Below, in pieces: positions 8,286 through 18,537 of a stretch of DNA of 64,000 nt. Position 1 is the first letter of the stretch. Each line of letters starts with the position of its first letter. The position numbers and the translations under genes are program-made. The stretch is taken from NCBI RefSeq assembly GCF_900089495.1, contig NZ_LT605203.1, forward strand, positions 1,666,468 through 1,730,467, in the 5' to 3' direction. Under the pieces are notes generated by a model. The model saw only the letters and a list, made by a program, of their open reading frames with translations, did no database searches and was not told the DNA's origin. The DNA comes from Thiomonas sp. X19. Its GTDB lineage: Bacteria > Pseudomonadota > Gammaproteobacteria > Burkholderiales > Burkholderiaceae_C.

Positions 8286-10259
8286 ATGGCAACCCGAACC
8301 CCTCCGGTCTACAGCGAAGCCTCCATCCGCGTGCTCAAGGGCCTGGAGCCGGTGCAGCAGCGGCCGGGCATGTACACCTCCACGGTCAACCCGCTGCACG
8401 TCATCCAGGAGGTCATCGACAACAGCGCCGATGAAGCCCTGGCGGGCCATGCCCGACACATCACACTGACGCAGCATGCGGACGGCAGCACCAGCGTGCA
8501 GGACGACGGCCGCGGCATTCCCATCGGCCTGCATCCCGAGGAGGGCGTGCCGGTGGTGGAACTGGTCTTCACCCGGCTGCATGCCGGTGGCAAGTTCGAC
8601 AAACTCGACGCCGGTGCCGCCTACCGCTTCTCCGGCGGCCTCCACGGCGTGGGCGTGAGCGTGACCAATGCGCTGGCCACCCGCCTTGAAGTCGAAGTGC
8701 ACCGCGACGGCCAGGCGGCCACGCTCGCCTTTGCCCACGGCGCCCCGGTCGAGCCCCTGCAGACGCGGCCGCTGACGCGCGGTGAATGGAAGACCGGTAC
8801 CCGCGTGCGGACGTGGCCGGACGCCAAGTATTTCGACGGCGTGCAGTTGCCCCAGGCCGAACTGCTGCACCTGCTGCGCAGCAAGGCCGTACTGCTGCCG
8901 GGCCTGGAGGTGAGTCTGCTGCAGGAGAAGACCGGCGAGACGCAGACCTGGCGTTTTGATGAAGGCCTGCGCGGCTATCTGCACGAGGCCCTGGGCGACA
9001 CGCCGGTGCTGGTCGAGTTCGAAGGCGAAGGCCACGCCGGCAGCCAGACCGAAGGCTTCGCGGCAGGCGAGGGCGCGGCCTGGTGCGTGGCGTTCAGCAG
9101 CGAAGGCAATGTGCTGCGCGAGTCCTACGTCAACCTCATTCCCACGCCTGCCGGCGGCACGCATGAGTCGGGCTTGCGCGAAGGGCTGTTCCAGGCGGTG
9201 AAGGGTTTCATCGAACTGCATGCGCTCTGCCCCAAGGGCGTGAAGCTGCTGCCGGAAGACGTGTTCTCGCGCGCTTCCTTCGTGCTCTCGGCCAAGGTGC
9301 TGGACCCGCAGTTCCAGGGCCAGATGAAAGAGCGCCTGAACAGCCGCGATGCGGTGCGCCTGGTGTCCGGCTTCGTGCGCCCGGCGCTGGAGCTGTGGAT
9401 GAGCCAGCATGTCGAGCAGGGCAAGGCGCTTGCGGAGCTGGTGATTGCCCAGGCGCAGAGCCGCCAGCGCGCGGCGCAGAAAGTGGAGAAGCGCAAGGGC
9501 TCGGGCATGGCCGTGCTGCCGGGCAAACTGACCGATTGCGAAAGCCGCGACGTGGCGCGCAACGAGGTGTTCCTGGTGGAGGGCGACTCGGCCGGAGGCT
9601 CGGCCAAGATGGGGCGCGACAAGCAATTCCAGGCGGTGCTGCCGCTGCGCGGCAAGGTGCTCAACGCCTGGGAGGTGGAGCGCGACCGGCTGTTCGCCAA
9701 TCAGGAAATTCACGACATCGCCGTGGCCATCGGGCTCGATCCGCATGGGCCGAACGACGTCGTCGATTTCGCCCAGCTGCGCTACGGCAAGGTCTGCATC
9801 CTGAGCGACGCCGACGTGGACGGCTCGCACATCCAGGTGCTGCTGCTCACACTGTTCTTCCGCCACTTTCCGCAACTCGTCGCCCGTCGCCACGTGCATG
9901 TGGCGCGGCCGCCGCTGTTCCGCGTGGACGCACCGGCGCGTGGCAAAAAACCGGCAACCAAGCTGTATGCGCTGGACGAAGGCGAGCTCACCGCCATCCT
10001 CGACCGCCTGCGCAAGGACGGCGTGCGCGAAGGCGCCTGGAGCGTGTCGCGCTTCAAGGGCCTGGGCGAGATGAGCGCCGAACAACTTTGGGAAACAACC
10101 CTCAACCCCGACACCCGCCGCCTCATGCCCGTGCACCTCGGCCAGGTCGGCGAGACCGCTACCACCGAGCTGTTCGTGCAGCTCATGGGCAAGGGCGAAG
10201 CCCAGGCCCGGCGCAACCTGATGGAGGCCTATGGCGACCAGATCGAGGTGGATGTTTAG
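8286..10259 (+). CDS. parE: DNA topoisomerase IV subunit B
   Basis: ParE is the ATPase subunit of topoisomerase IV, which decatenates daughter chromosomes. The 657 residues carry the GHKL ATPase site (EVIDNSADEA near residue 42, DDGRGIPIG near 73, GGLHGVGVSVTNAL near 119). The transducer domain follows, then the TOPRIM domain with EGDSAGGSA near residue 432 and the metal-binding DADVDGSHI near 506. Its length and the lack of the GyrB C-terminal insertion separate it from GyrB. The ATG at 8286 fits the family N-terminus. parC follows 114 bp downstream. Confidence 0.96.
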   Translation: MATRTPPVYSEASIRVLKGLEPVQQRPGMYTSTVNPLHVIQEVIDNSADEALAGHARHITLTQHADGSTSVQDDGRGIPIGLHPEEGVPVVELVFTRLHAGGKFDKLDAGAAYRFSGGLHGVGVSVTNALATRLEVEVHRDGQAATLAFAHGAPVEPLQTRPLTRGEWKTGTRVRTWPDAKYFDGVQLPQAELLHLLRSKAVLLPGLEVSLLQEKTGETQTWRFDEGLRGYLHEALGDTPVLVEFEGEGHAGSQTEGFAAGEGAAWCVAFSSEGNVLRESYVNLIPTPAGGTHESGLREGLFQAVKGFIELHALCPKGVKLLPEDVFSRASFVLSAKVLDPQFQGQMKERLNSRDAVRLVSGFVRPALELWMSQHVEQGKALAELVIAQAQSRQRAAQKVEKRKGSGMAVLPGKLTDCESRDVARNEVFLVEGDSAGGSAKMGRDKQFQAVLPLRGKVLNAWEVERDRLFANQEIHDIAVAIGLDPHGPNDVVDFAQLRYGKVCILSDADVDGSHIQVLLLTLFFRHFPQLVARRHVHVARPPLFRVDAPARGKKPATKLYALDEGELTAILDRLRKDGVREGAWSVSRFKGLGEMSAEQLWETTLNPDTRRLMPVHLGQVGETATTELFVQLMGKGEAQARRNLMEAYGDQIEVDV

Positions 10260-10263
10260 GGCA

Positions 10264-10291
10264 GGCGCTGCGCGCCCGAATGCGCAGCGCC
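10264..10291 (+). terminator. Inverted repeat in the parE-parC gap, possible attenuator
   Basis: A perfect 10-bp stem, GGCGCTGCGC (10264-10273) and GCGCAGCGCC (10282-10291), with an 8-nt loop starts 4 bp after the parE stop. The bases after it are only moderately T-rich, so it may be a weak terminator, an attenuator setting the parE:parC ratio, or an RNA-stability element. Confidence 0.35.
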
Positions 10292-10373
10292 CACCGCTCG
10301 ATCTTCGTCTTGCTTTATGTGTTTTTCTTCGCGTCCTTCGCGGTCCCACGCTTGCTGTTTTCATCCCCGCCTC

Positions 10374-12752
<2,379 letters not shown>

Positions 12753-12792
12753 ACACCGCGCAGCGCGAAACGGAGCGTGAGGCCGGCGGGCA

Positions 12793-13254
12793 TCAATCCA
12801 CTTCGGCAATCAACTCGATTTCCACCGCAGCGCCCAGCGGAATCTGCGCCACGCCGAAGGCGCTGCGCGCATGCTGGCCCTTGGCACCGAACACCCGGCC
12901 GAGCAGTTCCGACGCGCCGTTGATGACCAGATGCTGCTCGGTGAAGCCGGGCACCGAGTTCACCAGGCCCATGAGCTTGACGATGCGGCGTATGCGCCCC
13001 AGATCGCCGGTGGCGGCCTGCAGCGTGCCCATCAGGTCGATGGCCACGAGATGCGCCGCTTCGCGCCCCTGCGCCGTGGTGAGTTCCCGCCCGAGCTGAC
13101 CGGCCCAGACCGCACCGTTTTGCTTGCTGATGTGGCCCGAGAGAAACAGCAGATTCCCGGTCTGCACGAAAGGCACATAGGCGGCCGCCGGGGTTACGGC
13201 TTGCGGCAGGGTGATGCCGAGTTGTTGCAGCGTGGCGGAGATGGAGTCGGACAT
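12793..13254 (-). CDS. RidA/YjgF-family protein
   Basis: A 153-residue member of the RidA superfamily, trimeric proteins of which the best known hydrolyse reactive enamine/imine intermediates from PLP enzymes. Family landmarks are LLFLSGHISKQNG, the central DLGRIRRIVKLMGLVNSVPGF stretch with INGASELL, and the C-terminal IPLGAAVEIELIAEVD. The RidA1 catalytic Arg of the VRG-type motif is not obvious: the corresponding segment reads ARSAFGVAQIPLG, which is typical of the YjgF-like subfamily with unknown substrate. ATG at 13254 gives the normal start; the longer frame is spurious. Confidence 0.85.
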   Translation of the reverse strand: MSDSISATLQQLGITLPQAVTPAAAYVPFVQTGNLLFLSGHISKQNGAVWAGQLGRELTTAQGREAAHLVAIDLMGTLQAATGDLGRIRRIVKLMGLVNSVPGFTEQHLVINGASELLGRVFGAKGQHARSAFGVAQIPLGAAVEIELIAEVD

Positions 13255-13531
13255 GATGGCGGGGTTCCGGATGTGAAAGGAGTGGAATTTGCAAGCTGGT
13301 GAAAGCTGATTCAGGCACTGCTCAAGGCCAGAAACACGGGCGATGGCGCCAAGCCGTAAGCATAAGCAGGGAGCAGGCGACAAGGCTGTGCATGGGCCGC
13401 GCCAAGTTGTGCTGGTGTGATGCCAAGCATGCGGTGCGCCAGTGCAGACGCAGTTCTTGCTTTGCTCTGATGCGCCCCATTCTGTCGCACCTCTGCCGAA
13501 CAATCGCTCCAATCGCAAATGGAGACGGTTC

Positions 13532-13711
13532 ATGTCCGACGTCCTCGACGAAAACCACGAGTTTTTCGAAACGGCACGCTTGGTGCCGCCCATCGTCAAG
13601 CTCTGGATGCTGCGCCATGCCATACACAATGTGCTACGGGAGTTGATGCGTCGTGGCTACGACGCAGATCTCGGCGAGGATGATGAGCTATCTGGTGGCG
13701 ACGGTATTTGA
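13532..13711 (+). CDS. Small hypothetical protein, 59 residues
   Basis: A 59-residue acidic-ended protein with a plausible ribosome site (GGAG at 13520-13523) and an ATG at 13532. The middle is helical and basic (IVKLWMLRHAIHNVLRELMRRG), the end very acidic (ADLGEDDELSGGDGI). I do not recognise a family. It overlaps the start of a WYL-domain gene remnant in another frame, so it could itself be a relic of that locus. Real expression is uncertain. Confidence 0.45.
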   Translation: MSDVLDENHEFFETARLVPPIVKLWMLRHAIHNVLRELMRRGYDADLGEDDELSGGDGI

Positions 13712-14098
13712 CTATCCCGACGTTCGCACCTACGCCGTGCATCGCATGCACAGCGCGGCGGTGCTGGATCAACACGCCCAGCCGCCGGAAGCCTTCGATC
13801 TGGATGCCTACATCGCCTCGGGTGCCATGCAGTTTGGCGCGGGAAGATCCATCCGCCTCAAGGCCCGCATCGCGGAGTCGCTGGCGCAGGTGCTGCGCGA
13901 AACGCCGCTGGCTGCGGATCAAGCCATCGGCAGCACGCGCCTTGGGTTCTGCACCTTGCGGCCACCGTGCAGGACACCTGGCAGCTGCGCTGGTGGCTGC
14001 TCAGTCATGCCGATCAGGCCGTGGTCATCGCCCCCAAGAGCTTGCAGCGGGACCTGGCCTTGCGCATCGCCGAAGCTGCGGAGCTGTACGGCGTCTGA
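13680..14098 (+). pseudogene. Remnant of a WYL-domain transcriptional regulator, 5'-truncated and frameshifted
   Basis: From 13680 one frame encodes a WYL domain: SYLVATVFDYPDVRTYAVHRM, then PPEAFDLDAYIASGAMQFG and LRETPLAADQ. Around 13930-13945 homology moves to the next frame, which reads WVLHLAATVQDTWQLRWWLL followed by SHADQAVVIAPKSLQRDLAL and stops at 14096-14098. WYL regulators normally have an N-terminal winged helix-turn-helix; none is found upstream, so the DNA-binding part is missing as well. The two lesions make this a dead gene. WYL proteins often regulate defence or DNA-damage genes, but the former target is unknown. Confidence 0.75.
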
Positions 14099-14262
14099 TC
14101 CGGGCGCGCGACACCTGCCGCAGGGCCGCTGCGGCCTGTTCCGCCGAGGAGGCTTTCGCTGCGGGCGGTGCGGAAGGTCCGGGCGGTCTGGGCGCGGTCT
14201 TTGGTCTGCGCGCAGCACCCGGTTCCTGGCGGTCACGCGCGGGGACGTGCCCTGGAACTTTT

Positions 14263-14290
14263 TACATTGCCCGTACATTTGGCGTACATT
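14263..14290 (+). promoter_or_regulatory. Three TACATT repeats at exact 11-bp spacing, putative antitoxin operator
   Basis: TACATT occurs at 14263-14268, 14274-14279 and 14285-14290, one helical turn apart, so all copies face the same side of the DNA. The array ends 47 bp before the start of the DUF1778 antitoxin gene, where an autoregulatory operator of a ribbon-helix-helix antitoxin would lie. It is also the only A+T-rich patch nearby and may overlap the promoter. Confidence 0.6.
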
Positions 14291-14337
14291 GAAGCTGCGC
14301 CGGGAGTCAACCCGTGCCGCACCCGAGGAGTAGCCCC

Positions 14338-14637
14338 ATGCAGACCACCACGCCGGATGCGACCGGCAAGTCACGGGGCGCACGCCTGGAAGCCCGTATC
14401 TCGGTCGAACAGAAGGCCGTGCTGCAGCAGGCCGCCGCCCTGTCGGGGCGCACCCTGAGTGAATTCGTCATCGCCAGTGCCCAGGAAGCGGCCAGCCGCG
14501 TCATCCAGGAACACGAGACCATCCGCCTGAGCCGCGCCGAACAGATTGCCTTCGTCAGTGCCTTGCTCAATCCCCCTGCGCCCAATGCGCGCCTGCGCCA
14601 AGCCGCCAAGGCGTATCGCAAACAGATGGGGCTGTGA
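14338..14637 (+). CDS. DUF1778-family antitoxin (TacA-like, ribbon-helix-helix)
   Basis: A 99-residue antitoxin that would bind DNA and neutralise the GNAT toxin encoded directly after it. The N-terminal ribbon-helix-helix reads ARLEARISVEQKAVLQQAAA, followed by SGRTLSEFVIASAQEAA, both typical of DUF1778. The C-terminal tail, rich in Ala, Arg and Leu and ending KAYRKQMGL, matches the toxin-wrapping part of TacA proteins. A clear GAGGAG ribosome site lies at 14325-14330. The stop codon is immediately followed by the toxin start, so the two are translated as a coupled pair. Confidence 0.9.
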   Translation: MQTTTPDATGKSRGARLEARISVEQKAVLQQAAALSGRTLSEFVIASAQEAASRVIQEHETIRLSRAEQIAFVSALLNPPAPNARLRQAAKAYRKQMGL

Positions 14638-15159
14638 TTGCCCGCGCCCGCCACGCGGTATCGGATCGAGGCACTCGGCAAGAACCACGACCGCGCCGCG
14701 ATCGACTGCGGCAGCGCCGCACTCGATCGCTACCTGCACCAGCAGGCGCGGCAGGACGCGGACAAGAACGTCGCTGCGCCCTTTGCCATGACCGTACCGC
14801 CCGCCCTGCGGGTGCTCGGCTACTACACGCTGTCAGCGTCGCACGTGAACGCCAGCGAACTGCCCGACACCCTGGCCAAGAAGCTGCCGCGCTATCCGCG
14901 GCTGCCGGTGATCTTGCTCGGTCGTCTGGCCGTTGACCAAAGCATGAAGGGCAAGGGTCTGGGAGCGTTTCTGCTGCTGGACGCCCTGCGCCGCAGCCTC
15001 GAAGCCGCCGCCAACATCGCGGCGATGGCCGTGCTGGTTGACGCCAAGGACGAAGCGGCGGACGCCTTTTACCGGCATTTCAGCTTTCTGCCGCTGCAGC
15101 ATCCGCCGCGCCGCCTGTTCCTGCCCATGAAAACCGTCGCCGGGCTGTTTGATGCTTGA
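14638..15159 (+). CDS. GNAT-family acetyltransferase toxin (TacT-like)
   Basis: A 173-residue GNAT protein. TacT-type toxins acetylate aminoacyl-tRNA and stop translation. The acetyl-CoA motif is seen as GRLAVDQSMKGKGLGAFLLL (about residues 98-117), and the C-terminal half has ADAFYRHFSFLPL, where the Tyr is the usual catalytic residue. The N-terminal CGSAALDRYLHQQARQD block is characteristic of this toxin family. The start is TTG at 14638, directly after the antitoxin TGA; no ATG fits the conserved N-terminus. The low-efficiency start would keep toxin below antitoxin. Confidence 0.9.
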   Translation: MPAPATRYRIEALGKNHDRAAIDCGSAALDRYLHQQARQDADKNVAAPFAMTVPPALRVLGYYTLSASHVNASELPDTLAKKLPRYPRLPVILLGRLAVDQSMKGKGLGAFLLLDALRRSLEAAANIAAMAVLVDAKDEAADAFYRHFSFLPLQHPPRRLFLPMKTVAGLFDA

Positions 15160-15483
15160 CCGGCACCTGTCCCTGGACGGGAGTCGATCGCAGATCGAAC
15201 TGGCGTGACGCGGAACTGCCGCCCGTCGGAACGGCAAGCCGCATCCGCTATGGCCAAGTGGCCTCAGCGTTGCATCGAAACGTCGGTTGCCTGCGGCGAG
15301 CGGCCAGCACTGCTATAGTGTGCGGCTGCGGTGTGCTGCCCAGTTCTGCGCACCCTGTCAATCTGACATCCTGCCGGAACTCTCCGGCTCCGTCTTGCAA
15401 CAAGCTGGTGTTCGGCCTCCCGGTTGAACGGTTGCAAGACACTTGCCGCACAAGGCTTGCGCCATGCGGCTTCGAAAGCTTCC
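15160..15483 (+). other. 324-bp gene-free region, likely promoter and leader of rhlE
   Basis: No credible gene was found here. A -10-like TATAGT lies at 15314-15319 with a poorly spaced TTGCCT at 15287-15292, which would give a leader of about 160 nt for rhlE. Long 5' leaders are common for DEAD-box helicase genes that regulate themselves, but no conserved RNA element was recognised. Confidence 0.3.
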
Positions 15484-16890
15484 ATGAACTTTGATCAACT
15501 CGGACTTGCCGAGCCTATCCTGCGCGCCGTGATCGAGCAGGGCTACACCACGCCCACGCCCATTCAGGCTCAGGCCATTCCCGCGGTGCTCAAGGGCGGC
15601 GATTTGCTGGCCGCCGCGCAAACCGGCACCGGCAAGACGGCCGCCTTCACCCTGCCCATCCTGCATCGCCTGAGCCAGACCGAGCAGGCGCACGACGCCC
15701 AGGGCCGCGTCATTCCCCGCGTGCTGGTGCTGGTGCCCACGCGAGAACTCGCCGCGCAAGTGGCCGAGAGCGTGCGCGACTACGGCAAGAACCTCAAGCT
15801 GCGCAGCATGGTGATGTACGGCGGCGTGGGCATGCAGCCGCAGCTCGACGCGCTCAAGCGCGGCGTGGACATCGTCGTCGCCACGCCCGGCCGCATGCTC
15901 GACCACCACGGCCAGCGCTCGCTCAACCTCTCCGGCATCGACACCCTGGTGTTGGATGAGGCCGACCGCATGCTCGACATGGGCTTCATCCACGACATCA
16001 AGCGCGTCCTCGCCCTGCTGCCCAAGCAGCGTCAGAACCTGCTGTTCTCGGCCACGTTCTCCGACGAGATCAAGGGCCTGGCCAACGGGCTGCTGAACAA
16101 GCCGGCGGTGATCGAAGTGGCGCGCCGCAACGCCACCGCTGCCACGGTGCAGCAGACCGTGCACCCGGTGGGCCGTGAGCGCAAGCGCGAACTGCTCTCC
16201 CACCTCATCCGCGAAAGCAACTGGTACCAGGTGCTGGTGTTCATGCGGACCAAGCATGGCGCCAACCGCCTGGCCGAACAGCTCAACACCGACGGCATCG
16301 GCGCCGACGCCATTCACGGCAACAAGAGCCAGGGCGCACGCACCCGCGCGCTGGCCTCGTTCAAGAGCGGCAAGCTGCAGGTGCTGGTGGCCACCGACAT
16401 CGCCGCGCGCGGCATCGACATCGACCAGTTGCCCATGGTGGTGAACTACGAGCTGCCCAACGTGCCCGAGGACTACGTCCACCGCATTGGCCGCACCGGC
16501 CGCGCAGGCGCCGAAGGCCAGGCCATCTCGCTGGTGTGCGTGGACGAGCTGCGCTTCCTGCGCGACATCGAGAATCTCATCGGCAAGCCCATCGACCGCA
16601 AGCTCATCACCGGCTTCGAGCCCGATCCGAAAGAGCGTGCGCAACCCATTCGCGTCGGTCGCACCACCATTGGCGGGGGTGGCAAGCCAGCCGGCGGCGG
16701 TGGTGGCCAGCGCCGTGGCGAAGGCGCGTCGCGCGCCGCCGCGGGTCATGGCCATGGCCGTAGCGATGCCACCAGCCACGCCCATGGCAGCGGCCGCCGT
16801 GACGGTGCCGCTGCAGGTTCTGGCGCACCGCGCCGCGATGCTGGCCGGCGTGGTTCGTCGGGCGCCCCCAGGCGCGACGGCGGGCGCTGA
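15484..16890 (+). CDS. rhlE: DEAD-box ATP-dependent RNA helicase RhlE
   Basis: A 468-residue RNA helicase that remodels RNA in ribosome assembly and decay. All motifs are present: Q motif ([14 protein letters not shown]), motif I AQTGTGKT, Ia PTRELAAQ, Ib TPGR, II DEAD, III SAT, then IV-VI with the [12 protein letters not shown] and HRIGRTGR stretches. After about residue 390 comes an Arg/Gly/His-rich tail with many GGGG and RR segments, typical of betaproteobacterial RhlE and likely RNA-binding. The ATG at 15484 fits the family N-terminus NFDQLGL. The TGA stop abuts a MITE-like hairpin. Confidence 0.95.
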   Translation: MNFDQLGLAEPILRAVIEQGYTTPTPIQAQAIPAVLKGGDLLAAAQTGTGKTAAFTLPILHRLSQTEQAHDAQGRVIPRVLVLVPTRELAAQVAESVRDYGKNLKLRSMVMYGGVGMQPQLDALKRGVDIVVATPGRMLDHHGQRSLNLSGIDTLVLDEADRMLDMGFIHDIKRVLALLPKQRQNLLFSATFSDEIKGLANGLLNKPAVIEVARRNATAATVQQTVHPVGRERKRELLSHLIRESNWYQVLVFMRTKHGANRLAEQLNTDGIGADAIHGNKSQGARTRALASFKSGKLQVLVATDIAARGIDIDQLPMVVNYELPNVPEDYVHRIGRTGRAGAEGQAISLVCVDELRFLRDIENLIGKPIDRKLITGFEPDPKERAQPIRVGRTTIGGGGKPAGGGGGQRRGEGASRAAAGHGHGRSDATSHAHGSGRRDGAAAGSGAPRRDAGRRGSSGAPRRDGGR

Positions 16891-16949
16891 GGCGACGCTG
16901 AATCCGTTCCCGTGATGCGATGCGCACGAGGGACTTGTTCAGCGTCGCC
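16891..16949 (+). repeat. Short MITE-like hairpin directly after rhlE
   Basis: A 59-bp palindrome with perfect 12-bp ends, GGCGACGCTGAA (16891-16902) and TTCAGCGTCGCC (16938-16949). Its right half (GATGCGCACGAGGGACTTG, then TTCAGCGT) is the same as the right end of the 167-bp element at 29892-30058, and its left half resembles that element's left end. It looks like an internally deleted copy. It is followed by CTAA and preceded by CTGA, whose last three bases are the rhlE stop codon. Confidence 0.7.
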
Positions 16950-16960
16950 CTAAGCTCGAA

Positions 16961-17000
16961 CGGGCTCTCGCGGAACGGAACCAAGGTCCGCGAGAGCCCG
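16961..17000 (+). repeat. Inverted repeat with 14-bp perfect stem
   Basis: CGGGCTCTCGCGGA (16961-16974) pairs perfectly with TCCGCGAGAGCCCG (16987-17000) around a 12-nt loop. It lies between the MITE-like hairpin and a 40-bp palindrome, all downstream of rhlE and of the convergent waaF gene. It may form part of a bidirectional transcription barrier. Confidence 0.6.
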
Positions 17001-17010
17001 ATCAACAAGA

Positions 17011-17050
17011 ACAAAGGGCGAGGGCCGCAGCTGCGGCCCTCGCCCTTTGT
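17011..17050 (+). terminator. 40-bp perfect palindrome, probable bidirectional terminator
   Basis: Positions 17011-17030 and 17031-17050 are exact reverse complements with no loop bases; the arm starts ACAAAGGGCG and the centre is CAGCTG. The stem is very G+C-rich and bounded by A and T tracts (AACAAAGGG on one side, CCCTTTGTCTTT on the other), so it can end transcription from rhlE rightward and from waaF leftward. Confidence 0.65.
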
Positions 17051-17132
17051 CTTTGCACGCCAGCCCGATGCTCGCGGCAAGTTGCTTCGAACCACCAGCC
17101 GCCATGCGCAAGCGAAGGCCTGCGGCGAAGAT

Positions 17133-18287
17133 CTACGGCCCCTGCATCAACCCACGCAATTGCGCCCATGTCTGCTCGGGGGTGATGCCGCGCAGGCAGT
17201 TCAGGTGGCCCAGCGGGCAGGTGCGCTGGAAGCAGGGGCTGCAGTCGAGTTGCAGCCAGATGGTGGCGCTACGGTGCGCAGCCGGCGGGGTGTGGCGCGG
17301 GTCGGTGGAGCCGTAGAGGCCGACGGTGGCGCGGCCCAGCGCGGCGGCGACGTGCATCAGGCCGGAGTCGTTGCTGACCGCGCCTTGGCTGCTGGCGAGC
17401 AGGGCGATGACTTGCTCCACACGGGTTTTGCCGCAGAGGTTGACGCTTCCCGCTGCCTGCGTGGCGATGGCCTCACCCATGGCCGCATCACGCGGCGCTC
17501 CAAGCACGGCAACGGTATAGCCCTGCTGCTGCGCCAGCCGGGCCAGCGCCGCATAGTGCTCCACTGGCCATTGTTTGGCGGGGCCGTATTCGGCACCGGG
17601 GCAGAGTGCGACCCAGCGTTCGGGCAGGCCGAATCGCTGGCGGGCGGCGGCAGCCATGCTGGCCGCGATGTGCAGCGTGGGTTCGAGAATCGGCGCTGGG
17701 CTCGTTGCTGCTGCTGAGGCAGCCCCAGCGGTGGCGGCGCCAGGCTGAGCGCAGGCTGCAAGTGCCGCGTAGTGGCGCCGCATGTCGCTGCGCGAAGCGC
17801 CGGCTTGCCCGGCATTGGCCAGCTTGCTAGCTGCGGCTTCGCGCGGAATGCGGCCGGCAATGGGCGAGATGGCAAGCGGTTCGACCGGGTGCGTGGCGCT
17901 GGACGCATGGGCGGAGTCTGGCGCATGCGCGGCGTGGGTCAGCAGCAGCCCGCGCGCTTCGCCCCGATAACCGATGCGTTGCGGAATGCGCGCCAGCCAT
18001 GGCACCAGCCGCGACTTGACGTTGTTGCCGAGGATGTAGGCGCGCTCGTAACCTCGCTCGCGCAACTGCGCCGCGAGGCGGCGGCGGGCGGGGAAGTCGA
18101 GCTTGCCATGCGCGAACGGCGCTTCGATCACGTCCACCACACCCGGCATGGCGCGCAGAACCGGCGCAACACCGGGCAGGCCCAGCGCGGTGACCTGCTC
18201 GCCGCGCGCCGCGAGCAGCGCCACCAGCGGCTGCGCCATCACCGCGTCGCCGATCCACTGCGGGGCGATCAGCAGGACGCGGGTCAT
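17133..18287 (-). CDS. waaF: LPS ADP-heptose:heptose transferase II
   Basis: A 384-residue GT9-family glycosyltransferase that adds the second heptose to the LPS inner core on the inner face of the inner membrane. The N-terminal MTRVLLIAPQWIGDAVMAQPL is the family signature. The ADP-heptose-binding half has PGAEYGPAKQWP and NDSGLMHVAAALGRATVGLYG. Between the two domains, at about residues 115-190, there is an Ala/Ser-rich insertion beginning after RGEARGLLLTHAA, which makes the protein roughly 40 residues longer than usual. It is the last gene of the ilvE-zinc finger-waaF group, 13 bp after its neighbour. Confidence 0.92.
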   Translation of the reverse strand: MTRVLLIAPQWIGDAVMAQPLVALLAARGEQVTALGLPGVAPVLRAMPGVVDVIEAPFAHGKLDFPARRRLAAQLRERGYERAYILGNNVKSRLVPWLARIPQRIGYRGEARGLLLTHAAHAPDSAHASSATHPVEPLAISPIAGRIPREAAASKLANAGQAGASRSDMRRHYAALAACAQPGAATAGAASAAATSPAPILEPTLHIAASMAAAARQRFGLPERWVALCPGAEYGPAKQWPVEHYAALARLAQQQGYTVAVLGAPRDAAMGEAIATQAAGSVNLCGKTRVEQVIALLASSQGAVSNDSGLMHVAAALGRATVGLYGSTDPRHTPPAAHRSATIWLQLDCSPCFQRTCPLGHLNCLRGITPEQTWAQLRGLMQGP

Positions 18288-18300
18288 GCGGGACGCCGCC

Positions 18301-18501
18301 TCAATGCCCGTGCGCCACTTCGCCTTCGGCCAGGCGGTAACGCGTGCCGCAGTAGGGGCAGGCGGCTTCGCCGTGGCTGATGTCGATGAACACGCGCGGG
18401 TGGCTGCTCCAGATGGGCATGTTCGGATTGGGGCAGTAGGCGGGCAGATCCTTGGCCTTGAGTTCGACCACGGGCATGTCGGGCTTGGGAATGGCGCTCA
18501 T
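18301..18501 (-). CDS. CHCC-type zinc-finger domain protein
   Basis: A 66-residue protein of the short zf-CHCC family, related to the zinc-binding NDUFS6 subunit of complex I. The four ligands are Cys23 (AYCPNP), His34 (SSHPRVFIDI), and Cys48/Cys51 (CPYCGTRY). In Burkholderiales this small protein commonly lies between ilvE and waaF, as here, 36 bp after ilvE. Its role is unknown. Confidence 0.9.
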   Translation of the reverse strand: MSAIPKPDMPVVELKAKDLPAYCPNPNMPIWSSHPRVFIDISHGEAACPYCGTRYRLAEGEVAHGH

Positions 18502-18537
18502 GGGTAAGACCTCAGTCGTTGAAGGATGGACGCATGT

